From positions 7,113 to 71,112 of the forward strand of contig JALTJZ010000071.1 of the NCBI GenBank assembly GCA_027076325.1: a stretch of DNA of 64,000 bases. The letters run 5' to 3'. Below are positions 29,787 to 38,489 of this stretch, piece by piece. The position numbers and the translations under genes are program-made. Below the pieces are notes generated by a model, which saw only the letters and a program-made list of their open reading frames with translations, had not been told where the DNA came from and searched no databases. Each line of letters starts with the position of its first letter. The stretch's first letter is position 1. Source of the stretch: Chromatiales bacterium (GTDB lineage: Bacteria; Pseudomonadota; Gammaproteobacteria; UBA6429; Thiohalophilaceae).

Positions 29787-31892
29787 ATATCTAATTTAAC
29801 CCCCATAAAAAATATCAAAGGTGTTGGTCCTAAAGTCGCCGAGAAGTTAACAAAGCTTGGAATTGTTGTTGCACAGGATTTATTATTCCACTTGCCTTAT
29901 CGTTATGAAGACCGTACCCGCATTGTTCCCATTGGTAGTTTACGCGTAGGCGACCATGCTGTTGTTCAGGGCACCATCGAACTTACCGAAATTAAATTTG
30001 CACGCAAGCGTATGCTGGTTTGCCGGGTACGAGATGGTTCGGCATTATTAATCTTGCGGTTTTTTCATTTTACCCAAAGTCAAAAAGCAAATTTAGCCCG
30101 TGGCAAAACCATTCGTTGTTTTGGTGAGGTGCGTCGTAGTGGCAGTCATCTGGAAATGACACATCCCGAGTACAGTATTCTATCCACAGCACAGACAAAG
30201 GCTGATTTGTCTGACGCTGTTGAAGAAACATTAACCCCGGTATATCCGGTAACCGACGGTGTGCACCAGATTAGCTTACGCAATATGGTGAATCATGCTT
30301 TTGATTTGCTGGATAAAGGCAGGCTTACATTAGAGGACTATCTTCCAGCATCGTTATTAGAAAAATATCAGTTTGCCGGTTTAAAAGAGGCACTTCGTTT
30401 TGTGCACTACCCTTTACCGGATGTGTCATTGGCTGACTTGCAGGACAACCAGCACCCGATGAAACAGCGGCTGATTTTTGAAGAACTGTTAACCCATATA
30501 CTCAGCCTTAGACAGTTGCGTGCAAGAGTAAAAGAAAAACCCGCTTGTGTGATTAAGCCGACACAGAAAATGGCCAGTACATTCGAAAGTAATCTACCGT
30601 TTGAATTAACCAACGCACAGAAAAAAGTGATTGCCGATATTCAAACCGATTTATTAAAGCCATCGCCCATGCAACGTTTGGTGCAAGGTGATGTGGGTTC
30701 GGGTAAAACCGTGGTGGCAGCCATCGCCGCGTTGCAGGTAATCGAATCCGGTTATCAGGTTGCGATTATGGCACCAACCGAGATTTTAGCCGAACAGCAT
30801 TATACTAATTTTATGCACTGGTTTGAGCCTTTGGGGGTTCAGGTTGTGTGGCTAAGTGGCAAATTAAAAACTGCGCCACGCCGAGAAGCCATGGCTTTAA
30901 TCGAATCGGCTGAGGCAGGTATTGCCATCGGCACCCATGCTTTATTTCAGGACGAAGTGACATTTAAAAATTTAGCCCTGGTTATTATTGACGAGCAACA
31001 TCGGTTTGGTGTGCACCAACGTTTGGCACTCAGGAACAAGGGTGTGAGTGATAACAATGGCGAGCCACGTTCGCCCCATCAGCTGATTATGACCGCAACC
31101 CCTATCCCGAGAACACTTAGCATGACAGCGTATGCTGATCTGGATTGTTCCATTATTGATGAATTACCACCGGGGCGAACACCCGTGGAGACGGTGGTAT
31201 TACCTGATTCACGTCGAGTTGAAATTATCGAGCGTATCATTAAAGCCTGCCAGCAAGGTCGGCAAGTGTATTGGGTATGTACCCTTATTGAAGAGTCGGA
31301 AGTATTGCAATGTCAGGCAGCTGAAGATGCGTATAAAGAATTAGCTGATGCCTTCCCGGATTTAAAAATAGGCCTGGTGCACGGCCGCATGAAACCCGAA
31401 CAAAAAGAGCAGGTAATGTCGGCTTTTAAAAGCGCAGAGTTACAGTTATTAATTGCCACCACGGTGATCGAAGTTGGTGTGGATGTACCCAATGCCAGTT
31501 TAATGGTAATAGAAAATGCCGAACGTTTAGGCTTGTCACAACTGCACCAGCTACGCGGTCGAGTCGGGCGTGGCCGGCAGGCTAGCGCTTGCGTGTTAAT
31601 GTACCGTGCGCCGTTGTCACAAAATGCACGAACGCGACTGGATACCATGCGGCAAACCAATGACGGTTTTAAAATTGCACAAAAAGATCTGGAAATACGC
31701 GGCCCTGGTGAAGTCCTGGGAACGCGGCAAACCGGTTTGCAGTTATTAAAAATTGCCGATCTGCAACGTGATGCGGCACTTATACCCAAAGCCAGCCAGG
31801 CAGCCGAAGAACTCGAGCTGAATCATTCGGAAAATATTGCCGCATTAATCCAGCGCTGGATAGGTAATGCCAGCCGTTATGCGGATGTGTAG
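29787..31892 (+). CDS. recG: ATP-dependent DNA helicase RecG
   Basis: A Superfamily 2 helicase that remodels stalled forks and branched DNA. Wedge/OB domain at about 60-190, Walker A VQGDVGSGKT, DEQH box in IIDEQHRFG, helicase motifs TATPIPRT and QLRGRVGRGR. The first standard start (TTG 29892) cuts off the N-terminus, but in-frame codons upstream encode the normal NLTPIKNIKGVGPKVAEKL, with ATA at 29787 where ATG is expected. There is no ATG, GTG or TTG between the stop at 29751 and 29892. Confidence 0.85.
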   Translation: MSNLTPIKNIKGVGPKVAEKLTKLGIVVAQDLLFHLPYRYEDRTRIVPIGSLRVGDHAVVQGTIELTEIKFARKRMLVCRVRDGSALLILRFFHFTQSQKANLARGKTIRCFGEVRRSGSHLEMTHPEYSILSTAQTKADLSDAVEETLTPVYPVTDGVHQISLRNMVNHAFDLLDKGRLTLEDYLPASLLEKYQFAGLKEALRFVHYPLPDVSLADLQDNQHPMKQRLIFEELLTHILSLRQLRARVKEKPACVIKPTQKMASTFESNLPFELTNAQKKVIADIQTDLLKPSPMQRLVQGDVGSGKTVVAAIAALQVIESGYQVAIMAPTEILAEQHYTNFMHWFEPLGVQVVWLSGKLKTAPRREAMALIESAEAGIAIGTHALFQDEVTFKNLALVIIDEQHRFGVHQRLALRNKGVSDNNGEPRSPHQLIMTATPIPRTLSMTAYADLDCSIIDELPPGRTPVETVVLPDSRRVEIIERIIKACQQGRQVYWVCTLIEESEVLQCQAAEDAYKELADAFPDLKIGLVHGRMKPEQKEQVMSAFKSAELQLLIATTVIEVGVDVPNASLMVIENAERLGLSQLHQLRGRVGRGRQASACVLMYRAPLSQNARTRLDTMRQTNDGFKIAQKDLEIRGPGEVLGTRQTGLQLLKIADLQRDAALIPKASQAAEELELNHSENIAALIQRWIGNASRYADV

Positions 31893-31902
31893 CCGATTAA
31901 GA

Positions 31903-31940
31903 CAGAACACAGATATTATCTATACATTATCTGTGTTCTG
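31903..31940. terminator. Convergent-gene hairpin
   Basis: A perfect 13-bp stem (CAGAACACAGATA and its complement) with a 12-nt loop, between the convergent recG and DUF2189 genes. It lacks a T-run, so it is a weak or factor-assisted bidirectional terminator, or an mRNA-stabilising hairpin. Confidence 0.55.
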
Positions 31941-31952
31941 CCCCGATTATGA

Positions 31953-32768
31953 TTATTGCAGTGATTCATCAAACTCTGATCCTGAACTACTTGGCCATTG
32001 GCTGGCATCGATTGTTTCTTTGTAGGCATGCCAGGTTGCGTGGCCAATCACAGGTAAAAATACCAGCAAACCAATAAAGGCGGTAGCAAAGCTTAATAAC
32101 ACGCTTAAGAATATACAAATCGCCCATACCAACATTGCTTTTTTATTATGAAAGACAGCATTAATACTGGTAATGACAGCTGTTACGGTATCCACCTTTC
32201 TGTCCATAATCATCGGCAATGAGAATGCGCTGGCAGTAAATATGATAAAAGAAAAAACCGCGCCGACACCAGTACCAATTCCAAGAAAAGTGACATAGCT
32301 TTCAAAACCTGCGCCGGATTCAACCGGGTAAAAAACATGCAGCATTGATGCGGAACGCGCCCAAATTAAAAACACCACCATTAACATTAAGCTGAATACA
32401 CCTATGTTACCAAAATGGCGAAGACCCTCTCGCAAACAGTAGCCTAAAACCGGTCGCTTACCTTCCTGCAACTGGCAACTAACCGAATACAGACCAATTG
32501 CAATAACCGGCCCTAACAGAAGAAAGCTTAATATCAACGAAAGTATAGAAAAGAAGTTACCAAATTCCAGTGCAAAAAAACTAACAATATAACTTAATAA
32601 CATAATAACAAAACCATACATGATGCTTTGGCGTGGTGCATGTTTAAAGTCTTGCCAACCGAGCTTAATCCAGCGAAAAGCCGCGGTTGTTTTAAGTTTG
32701 TGGCATGGAGCAACAAATGGCAGTTGCGGCTGAATGCCAGGCTGAGGTTGCTGAGCAGGCGTAGCCAT
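31953..32768 (-). CDS. DUF2189 integral membrane protein
   Basis: A 271-residue protein with a 35-residue Pro/Gln-rich cytoplasmic N-terminus, followed by about six hydrophobic segments. The region after AAFRWIKLGWQDFKHAPRQSIMYG matches DUF2189, a family of unknown function common in proteobacteria. No catalytic motif. It is convergent with recG and monocistronic. Confidence 0.8.
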   Translation of the reverse strand: MATPAQQPQPGIQPQLPFVAPCHKLKTTAAFRWIKLGWQDFKHAPRQSIMYGFVIMLLSYIVSFFALEFGNFFSILSLILSFLLLGPVIAIGLYSVSCQLQEGKRPVLGYCLREGLRHFGNIGVFSLMLMVVFLIWARSASMLHVFYPVESGAGFESYVTFLGIGTGVGAVFSFIIFTASAFSLPMIMDRKVDTVTAVITSINAVFHNKKAMLVWAICIFLSVLLSFATAFIGLLVFLPVIGHATWHAYKETIDASQWPSSSGSEFDESLQ

Positions 32769-33182
32769 AACGAAATCCCCCTTATTTTGTTTTAAGATTT
32801 GTCAGTAACTTTTTATTATTTTTGCTGACAATGGTGCTTGATGTTTTAGTCGTGAATACCACATACCAACATCATTTATTATTTTTATCGATGGTTGCAG
32901 AATAAAAAGCGCAGGTAAAGGGAAAAATAACAAAAAATAGCTGTATGCATAAAAATAAGTAAAAGCTAATAGTAAAAGCTGAGCTGTAAGATGCTGTATT
33001 TGTGAGCAAACTGTTTTCTTATAATCATTGTTTGTTGCGAGTATGATGGGGTTGGCTGGGATGATGAATTGAGTTTGCTAAAATCTATTTTTTTATGGAA
33101 TGGCTGGGTGGCTTTTTTATATTGCCCATAATATTGTGGTTCAAAGTACAAGTCGCTATGCAGATATGTGATAATTCATAAA
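32769..33182. other. Intergenic stretch, no gene found
   Basis: AT-rich, 414 bp. I see no gene here; the position just before ubiA is where ubiC often lies, but no chorismate lyase-like frame exists. Minor repeats: the words GTCAG and CTGAC flank an AT-rich loop (about 32801-32830), and AGTAAAAGCT occurs twice near 32960. Promoters for both flanking genes must lie here. Confidence 0.5.
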
Positions 33183-34058
33183 ATGAATAAAGCTTATTTA
33201 AAAGACCGACTGCACCAATATTACCTCCTTACCCGGCTAAACAAACCGATTGGCATTTTTTTACTATTGTGGCCGACGCTTTGGGCGCTGTGGATAGCCA
33301 GCGAAGGCAGGCCGGATCTGCTGGTGTTGTTTGTTTTTGTCAGCGGTGTGGTATTGATGCGTTCAGCCGGTTGTGTGATTAATGATTACGCCGACAGGAA
33401 AATTGACCCGCTGGTGTCACGTACTCGTTTGCGACCGATTGCCAGTGGATTAGTTAAACCCAAAGAAGCGCTTAAGCTGTTTGCCGGATTGTGTATTGCC
33501 GCTTTTACACTGGTTTTGTTAATGAACAAGCTAACCATTTATTTATCTTTTGTTGGTGTGGGGCTTGCAGCTATTTACCCATTTATGAAACGTTATACCC
33601 ACCTGCCTCAGGTTGTTTTAGGGATGGCTTTTGGTTGGGCCATCCCGATGGCATTTGCGGCACAAACAGGGTCTATCCCAAAAATTGCCTGGCTGTTGTT
33701 TGTGGTGAATATCGTCTGGTCAGTAGCTTACGATACAATGTACGCGATGGCTGATAAAGAAGACGATTTAAAGGCAGGCGTTAAATCAACCGCCATTTTG
33801 TTTGATGATATGGATAAAGTGATGATAGCGCTGCTGCAAGGCATTACTTTAATTGGCCTGTATTTTATTGGCCAGCAGTTGCAGTTAAGCTGGGTGTTTT
33901 ACACGAGCCTGATAGTTGCGGCTGGCCTGGCTGTTTACCAGCAGCAGCTTATTAAAAATCGTATACCAAAACAATGCATTCAGGCCTTTCTTAATAACAA
34001 TGCGTTTGGTGGAACTGTTTTTGTAGGCTTAGTCTTACATTATTTGCTGTTTGCTTAG
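33183..34058 (+). CDS. ubiA: 4-hydroxybenzoate polyprenyltransferase UbiA
   Basis: A 291-residue inner-membrane prenyltransferase of ubiquinone synthesis. First Asp-rich motif [23 protein letters not shown], second motif [17 protein letters not shown]; about eight TM helices. The ATG at 33183 (MNKAYLK) is preferred over a GTG five codons earlier. The stop codon TAG overlaps the first bases of a dispersed palindromic element. Confidence 0.94.
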   Translation: MNKAYLKDRLHQYYLLTRLNKPIGIFLLLWPTLWALWIASEGRPDLLVLFVFVSGVVLMRSAGCVINDYADRKIDPLVSRTRLRPIASGLVKPKEALKLFAGLCIAAFTLVLLMNKLTIYLSFVGVGLAAIYPFMKRYTHLPQVVLGMAFGWAIPMAFAAQTGSIPKIAWLLFVVNIVWSVAYDTMYAMADKEDDLKAGVKSTAILFDDMDKVMIALLQGITLIGLYFIGQQLQLSWVFYTSLIVAAGLAVYQQQLIKNRIPKQCIQAFLNNNAFGGTVFVGLVLHYLLFA

Positions 34059-34217
34059 GGGCTGTTGATTTTTCATCTATTGCCTGATTTTGGCTAATTT
34101 TAGCCCTGCCTGCGTTATTTTTTACTATCAATGGAGTGCATTGATACGTAAAAAATGCCTTGCCAGGACTTAAATTTTCTCAAAATCAGCCTAACATTTG
34201 AAAGATCAACAGCCCCT
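34057..34217. repeat. Dispersed palindromic element, family B long copy (161 bp)
   Basis: The outer arms are imperfect inverted repeats (AGGGGCTGTTGAT.TTTCA at the left, its complement ending in AACAGCCCCT at the right). A second inner inverted repeat pairs CCTGCCTGCGTTATTTTTTA with TAAAAAATGCCTTGCCAGG. A shorter relative lies at 43851-43936. Its left end overlaps the ubiA stop codon. It resembles a non-autonomous miniature element. Confidence 0.85.
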
Positions 34218-34462
34218 AGTGTTTATTTTCTTACTTCTTATAATCTCAAAATGAGAGTAAAATTTGAGTGCTTTTTGCTGGAAAAAAAGTCACTTTCAGC
34301 TACGCTTAGGGGCAACAGGTGAGTTACTTATCTTTATCTTTTTATCCGTTTTAGGCGTGACCGGGTTCACTGTTTTTGCGGGGGTATTCCGGGTAAAGTA
34401 AGAGCTAGCTATCAATGGACCGCTTTTTAGACAATGAATAAACGTATTTCAAGGAACAGGTT
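34218..34462. other. Intergenic stretch before outer-membrane-type gene
   Basis: No complete gene. One plus-strand frame ending near 34400 codes a single hydrophobic stretch but has no start codon or ribosome site. The promoter of the next gene should lie here. Confidence 0.4.
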
Positions 34463-35128
34463 GTGGTGAGCGGCAACAAAAAACTCAAAACACTATTTAT
34501 TGGCTCGGCTTTAGCCGTTTTAGTGACGGTTGTGTTGCCGGTTAAGGTGGCTCAGGCAGAGAGCGATATATCTTCCTGGCGTGATGATCCTTTACGCCTG
34601 AATATGAAGTTTGAAGGTCAATCTTCGGCTTTTAATCAGCAAAATTTACAGTCAGACTGGATGAGTGAGTTTGACAACATGTCCCTTTCGCCTGCGAATA
34701 CCAAATATTCTTTAGATCGTGCCATTATCCGGCAATACGATGCTACTTTCTTTTACCCTTTTCAAAGCGGTAAACTGAATTTTGATTTAGGGTTTAATAT
34801 TAAATTTATTAACGGTATCACTGAAGCGATGAATGAGTTCGGCATAAGTAGTTCGCAAAGTTATACTGCAACCTTACCCATGATGTACGCGACTGCCCTG
34901 TATGAATTGCCATGGAAAGGGTTGTCTGCTGGTTTTGAGGGTAAACATATGGTGCTTGCTAACAGTACGGCTTACGATTATAAAGCCATGCTAAGTTATC
35001 AGGGTCACAACGGCTTTGGTTTAAATGGCGGCTGGCAGTACCAGCAATTTCATTTAAATGCCTTTCAAAATATAACCGCAAGCAGCGAAACGGAAGGCCC
35101 GTTTGTGGATTTTTACTTTAAGTTTTAA
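34463..35128 (+). CDS. Putative outer membrane beta-barrel protein
   Basis: A 221-residue exported protein: signal peptide about 1-32 with AQA cleavage, then alternating strands (about 10), ending in aromatic VDFYFKF, the C-terminal Phe signature of outer-membrane barrels. It resembles the small TIGR04219-like outer membrane barrel proteins, but I cannot confirm the family. GTG start at 34463 behind AAGGAACAGG. It is monocistronic and convergent with a methyltransferase gene. Confidence 0.65.
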   Translation: MVSGNKKLKTLFIGSALAVLVTVVLPVKVAQAESDISSWRDDPLRLNMKFEGQSSAFNQQNLQSDWMSEFDNMSLSPANTKYSLDRAIIRQYDATFFYPFQSGKLNFDLGFNIKFINGITEAMNEFGISSSQSYTATLPMMYATALYELPWKGLSAGFEGKHMVLANSTAYDYKAMLSYQGHNGFGLNGGWQYQQFHLNAFQNITASSETEGPFVDFYFKF

Positions 35129-35172
35129 ATTAAGAGTACAGCATATCTTGATTAAAGCTTACTTTTCTCAAT

Positions 35173-35763
35173 TCAATTTTTCTTGCTGGCAATTGCCTGA
35201 ACAACGGCACCAAGCCCGGTGTGGTGGCTGCCTTCAACAACGTCACGCTCGAGTTCCTGTAACAGGCTAAACTGCAAACCGTGCAATTCCTGCTTTAAAA
35301 TATCGGCACTCATGGTAAGTTCGGCAGTGGGTGGCCCACCCGTACCGTGTTTGAGTTGTTCGGGGGTATAGGCTTCCAGCAGCAAAACGCCGCCATTTTT
35401 AAGCCCTTGCACGACTTGTGCATGTAATTCCGTTCTGACTTTTTCGGGTAGATGGCAAAAGATAGAAACAATACCATCCCATTGTTCTGTGCCCAGTGGG
35501 TAGCGAGCCAAATCGGCATGAATATATTTAACGTCCACATTATTATCTTGAGCAAGTTTTTTTGCTTTTTCGATACCAACGGTTGATGCATCAACGGCGG
35601 TTACTTTATAGCCCTGTTTTGCTAAAAACACCGAATTGCGGCCTTCACCATCAGCGAGGCACAATACTTTGCCCCTGGGTAGTTGGGTAAAGTTCTGCTC
35701 TAAAAAGACATTCGGTTGCGTTCCATAAATATAATGCTCGGTGGCGTAGCGTTCGTCCCACAT
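35173..35763 (-). CDS. SAM-dependent methyltransferase (TehB/Tam-like)
   Basis: A 196-residue class I methyltransferase. Start at the ATG 35763 (MWDERYATEHYIYG, a common family N-terminus) behind AAGAG. The glycine-rich SAM loop is ADGEGRNSVFLAKQG, followed by VTAVDAS and IHADLARYP. The C-terminus HHTGLGAVVQAIA is also typical. The substrate is unknown; close types include tellurite-resistance and thiopurine-like methyltransferases. Confidence 0.87.
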   Translation of the reverse strand: MWDERYATEHYIYGTQPNVFLEQNFTQLPRGKVLCLADGEGRNSVFLAKQGYKVTAVDASTVGIEKAKKLAQDNNVDVKYIHADLARYPLGTEQWDGIVSIFCHLPEKVRTELHAQVVQGLKNGGVLLLEAYTPEQLKHGTGGPPTAELTMSADILKQELHGLQFSLLQELERDVVEGSHHTGLGAVVQAIASKKN

Positions 35764-35817
35764 GTTTTTTATTCTCTTGCCGTGTTTAAGTCTTTGGCTG
35801 GAAATTATACGCATAAA

Positions 35818-35850
35818 AAAACCGTGCGGCCATGATGGCTGGACGGTTTT
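35818..35850 (-). terminator. Rho-independent terminator for the small membrane gene
   Basis: Read on the minus strand, AAAACCGT pairs with ACGGTTTT around a small inner hairpin (CAGCCATCATGGCCG), followed by a run of T residues. It lies 23 bp after the 36-residue gene stop, so that gene is a self-contained transcript. Confidence 0.75.
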
Positions 35851-35872
35851 AGTTTTATTATCAGGTACTTTC

Positions 35873-35983
35873 TTAGATAACAGTATTGGCAACAATAATT
35901 GCGACAGTCATCACGCCGATTAAAACAAGCACGGTTTTCCCTACATTCATTAAAATATCTTTATCACCTTCTTGGTACATCAT
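35873..35983 (-). CDS. 36-residue single-pass membrane protein, FNR-type promoter
   Basis: Start ATG at 35983, stop TAA at 35873. The start is preceded by a strong AGGGGGGA ribosome site eight bases away. Residues 1-16 are polar (MMYQEGDKDILMNVGK) and 17-36 form one hydrophobic helix. It has its own promoter with a 24-bp palindromic FNR-type site and its own terminator. Small membrane subunits such as CydX or CcoM-type oxidase subunits are similar in size, but the sequence does not match one I know, so no function is assigned. Confidence 0.8.
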   Translation of the reverse strand: MMYQEGDKDILMNVGKTVLVLIGVMTVAIIVANTVI

Positions 35984-36019
35984 CGTTATAATCCCCCTAT
36001 TATGTTGTGGTCTTTAGCT

Positions 36020-36066
36020 GATTATGGGCGGGAAATTGATATAAACATTGATCTAGATCAATGTTT
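36020..36066 (-). promoter_or_regulatory. FNR-dependent promoter of the small membrane gene
   Basis: A perfect 24-bp palindrome (36043-36066) contains the exact FNR consensus TTGATCTAGATCAA (36048-36061). Its centre is 41 to 42 bp from the transcription start predicted by the CATAAT -10 element at 36026-36021 on the minus strand, the arrangement of a class II FNR-activated promoter. Confidence 0.8.
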
Positions 36067-36095
36067 GCTCATTTAACCTTGATGCTGACAGGGTC

Positions 36096-36815
36096 TTATG
36101 CGCGGGCAGCACTCCAGATCTGGATACGCTCGGCTCCCTGTTTTCGCAACTCGCGGGCAAGCTCGTTAACGGTTTGGCCCGTTGTCATCACGTCATCAAT
36201 AATTGCAACGTGTTTGTAATGAAAGCGAGTTGAAACTTTAAAGGCATGGCGAATATTCTGCTGGCGAGATTTTTTATTTTGCCCCATTTGAGGTGCAGTA
36301 GAAATTACTCGTGTACAGCAGTGGGTATCGAGTTTAATAGCGTAACGTCTGGCTATCGGCCGGGCTATTTCCAGCGCCTGGTTAAAACCACGTTGCCGAA
36401 GCCGTTTTTTATGTAAGGGAACGGGGATAATACAGTCGGGTAAGCCTTCGGCATGTTGTTCTATTTTAGCCATCAGTAACTCGGCAAGTATTTGAGCATA
36501 ATAGAGTTTGTGCTGAAATTTGAGCCGGGTGACAAACTGGCTGACAGGCAACGCATAATGGTACGGGCTAATGCATAGATCAAAAGCAGGGGGTGACTTG
36601 ACACACTGGCCACAGCGGACTGCATTTTGTGGTGTGTCGACCATGCTCAGTGGTAAGCCACATTGAAAGCATTGTGAGCTTATCGTTGGTAGCATTTTGC
36701 TGCAGGATGGGCAGATAAGGTGTGCACTGGGCTCTGCACATAACGGGCAGGTTGTGTTGAGGGGGCCGAGTTGACTAAGCCACTGTTTAGTTGTTTGTAA
36801 AAGTGCTTGCAGCAT
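36096..36815 (-). CDS. comF: ComF family phosphoribosyltransferase-like protein
   Basis: A 239-residue protein. The N-terminal zinc ribbon has CPLC and CPSC, and further Cys pairs (CFQCG and CGQC). The C-terminal PRTase core shows IIPVPLHKKRLRQRGFNQALEIA and VAIIDDVMTTGQTVNE. ComF/GntX proteins relate to DNA uptake or DNA crosslink tolerance; the reaction is unknown. It is divergent from the biotin operon, the common gammaproteobacterial arrangement. Confidence 0.92.
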   Translation of the reverse strand: MLQALLQTTKQWLSQLGPLNTTCPLCAEPSAHLICPSCSKMLPTISSQCFQCGLPLSMVDTPQNAVRCGQCVKSPPAFDLCISPYHYALPVSQFVTRLKFQHKLYYAQILAELLMAKIEQHAEGLPDCIIPVPLHKKRLRQRGFNQALEIARPIARRYAIKLDTHCCTRVISTAPQMGQNKKSRQQNIRHAFKVSTRFHYKHVAIIDDVMTTGQTVNELARELRKQGAERIQIWSAARA

Positions 36816-36895
36816 AAATCATCCCTGATCGTGCCTGTTGTTTTGTGGAGTGTAGCTTAAATTTTTTCACTTAACATCTGTCGTTTTATCACTGT

Positions 36896-36947
36896 TTGTT
36901 AACCAATAAATTTTAATGGTTGACAAGCAAGGCCAACCGACTAAGAT
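36896..36947 (+). promoter_or_regulatory. BirA-type biotin operator overlapping a promoter
   Basis: TTGTTAACC (36896-36904) and its inverted partner GGTTGACAA (36918-36926) match the BirA half-site consensus. The spacer is 13 nt, shorter than the usual 14-16. The right half-site contains the -35 TTGACA (36920-36925); a -10 TAAGAT follows 16 nt later (36942-36947). Repressor bound here would block RNA polymerase, as at other bio operons. Confidence 0.7.
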
Positions 36948-36990
36948 CCAGGCTTGCATTGCTCAATGGCCACTTTAAAAAGATTCTAAA

Positions 36991-37395
36991 ATGAATAAAG
37001 TCCAGGAAAATCAAATAATTACTGCCAACCAGGCACGTAGAACAGCGCGTTGGTTCAGCCTGGGGAATATTGTTTCAATGATTATCCCTTTCCCGATTGG
37101 TATTTTCTGGTTTGGCGCCTCAATGGTGGTGTATGCCATGCACCGCCACCACCCGAATCCGCGAGTAGGTTATTACACTCAGCAGGGTGCCTATCAATTT
37201 TATGCTGTGCTGGGCTTAGTGGTGGTGGTGGCCACTTTTTTTGGAACCGAGCTTTTATACTGGCTGGTTACCTGGGCGATTTCTGCGGCCATTCTTATCC
37301 CCTTAAGTGTTTACAATCTGATGAAAATTAAACAGGAGCAATGGCAGGACACGGTCATAGAACATGAGAATAGCGAAATTGAGGACGCACAATGA
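36991..37395 (+). CDS. Small membrane protein, first gene of the bio operon
   Basis: A 134-residue protein with three to four hydrophobic segments (about 27-48, 70-86, 88-110) and a charged C-terminus. No family recognised with certainty. It lies immediately behind the BirA-type operator and overlaps bioB by 4 bp (ATGA), so it is co-regulated with biotin synthesis. A vitamin transport or membrane function is possible but unsupported by motifs. Confidence 0.75.
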   Translation: MNKVQENQIITANQARRTARWFSLGNIVSMIIPFPIGIFWFGASMVVYAMHRHHPNPRVGYYTQQGAYQFYAVLGLVVVVATFFGTELLYWLVTWAISAAILIPLSVYNLMKIKQEQWQDTVIEHENSEIEDAQ

Positions 37396-38378
37396 ATGCG
37401 AATGTAGAAACTGTTAGCTGCTCTGCAAGTGCCAATGAAAAGATTCGACACGACTGGACAGTGGATGAAGTAAAAACCCTGTTTAAAAAACCGTTTAGCG
37501 ATTTAATCTTTGAGGCACAAACACGGCACCGTGAATTTTTTAACCCGAACCAGGTGCAAGTGAGCACTTTGTTGAGCATTAAAACCGGTCGTTGCCCTGA
37601 AGACTGTGGCTATTGCCCGCAAAGCGTCCGTTTTAAGACTAAAGTAGAAACCGAAGCCTTGTTGCCACTCGACGAAGTGATTGAAAAAGCCAAACAGGCC
37701 AAAGCCAATGGTTCCAGCCGTTTTTGTATGGGGGCTGCATGGCGTAGCCCAAAAGATAAAGATTTGGAGCCGGTGATAGAAATGGTCAAAGCGGTCAAAT
37801 CGCTTGGCCTGGAAACTTGCGTCACCCTGGGTATGTTAAATGCCGAACAAAGCGTGCGCTTAAAAGAAGCCGGTCTGGATTATTACAATCATAATCTGGA
37901 TACCTCACCTGAATACTATGGCGACGTAATCAGCACACGTACTTATCAGGATCGCCTGGACACCATTATGCATGTGCGTGATGCCGGGATGAATGTTTGC
38001 TGCGGTGGTATCCTGGGCATGGGTGAAGCAGAAAAAGATCGCTACGGCTTAATGCAGCAATTAGCCAATCAGGAACATCATCCTGAAAGTGTACCGATTA
38101 ACTTGCTGGTAAAAGTAGAAGGTACGCCGCTGGCCGATGCAGACGAGCTTGATCCCATCGAGTTTATTCGAGCCATTGCCGTTGCACGCATTATGATGCC
38201 GAAGTCCTATGTACGTTTATCCGCTGGTCGGGAAAACATGAGCGATGAAATGCAGGCACTGTGTTTTTTAGCGGGGGCTAATTCTATTTTTTATGGTGAA
38301 AAATTATTAACCACGCCGAACCCGAGTGAGAATGCCGATAAGCAATTGTTTGACCGGTTAGGGATTACCTCGGTTTAA
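37392..38378 (+). CDS. bioB: Biotin synthase
   Basis: A 328-residue radical SAM enzyme inserting sulfur into dethiobiotin. The cluster motif [11 protein letters not shown] near residue 66, the family markers [11 protein letters not shown] and [12 protein letters not shown], and the conserved VRLSAGR (Arg of the second cluster region) are all present. The start overlaps the preceding gene by 4 bp. Confidence 0.97.
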   Translation: MNANVETVSCSASANEKIRHDWTVDEVKTLFKKPFSDLIFEAQTRHREFFNPNQVQVSTLLSIKTGRCPEDCGYCPQSVRFKTKVETEALLPLDEVIEKAKQAKANGSSRFCMGAAWRSPKDKDLEPVIEMVKAVKSLGLETCVTLGMLNAEQSVRLKEAGLDYYNHNLDTSPEYYGDVISTRTYQDRLDTIMHVRDAGMNVCCGGILGMGEAEKDRYGLMQQLANQEHHPESVPINLLVKVEGTPLADADELDPIEFIRAIAVARIMMPKSYVRLSAGRENMSDEMQALCFLAGANSIFYGEKLLTTPNPSENADKQLFDRLGITSV

Positions 38379-38386
38379 ATACAATG

Positions 38387-38467
38387 GTCATTGCGAGCGA
38401 TAGCGCGGCAATCTTTCATGATAACAGGCATAACGATACAGGTTGCCGCGCTATCGCTCGCAATGAC
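38387..38467. repeat. Dispersed palindromic repeat, family A copy 3
   Basis: Inverted arms 38387-38414 and 38440-38467 with the same GTCATTGCGAGCGATAGCG core as copies 1 and 2. It lies in the 111-bp gap between bioB and bioF, within the operon, and could set a processing or attenuation point. Confidence 0.9.
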
Positions 38468-38489
38468 GTAGATTATTTTAATTATCCAT

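Noticed and set aside
32966-33151. 61-codon minus-strand frame upstream of ubiA
   Set aside because: No ribosome site, low-complexity composition, no family resemblance. It lies in an AT-rich intergenic region where chance frames are common.
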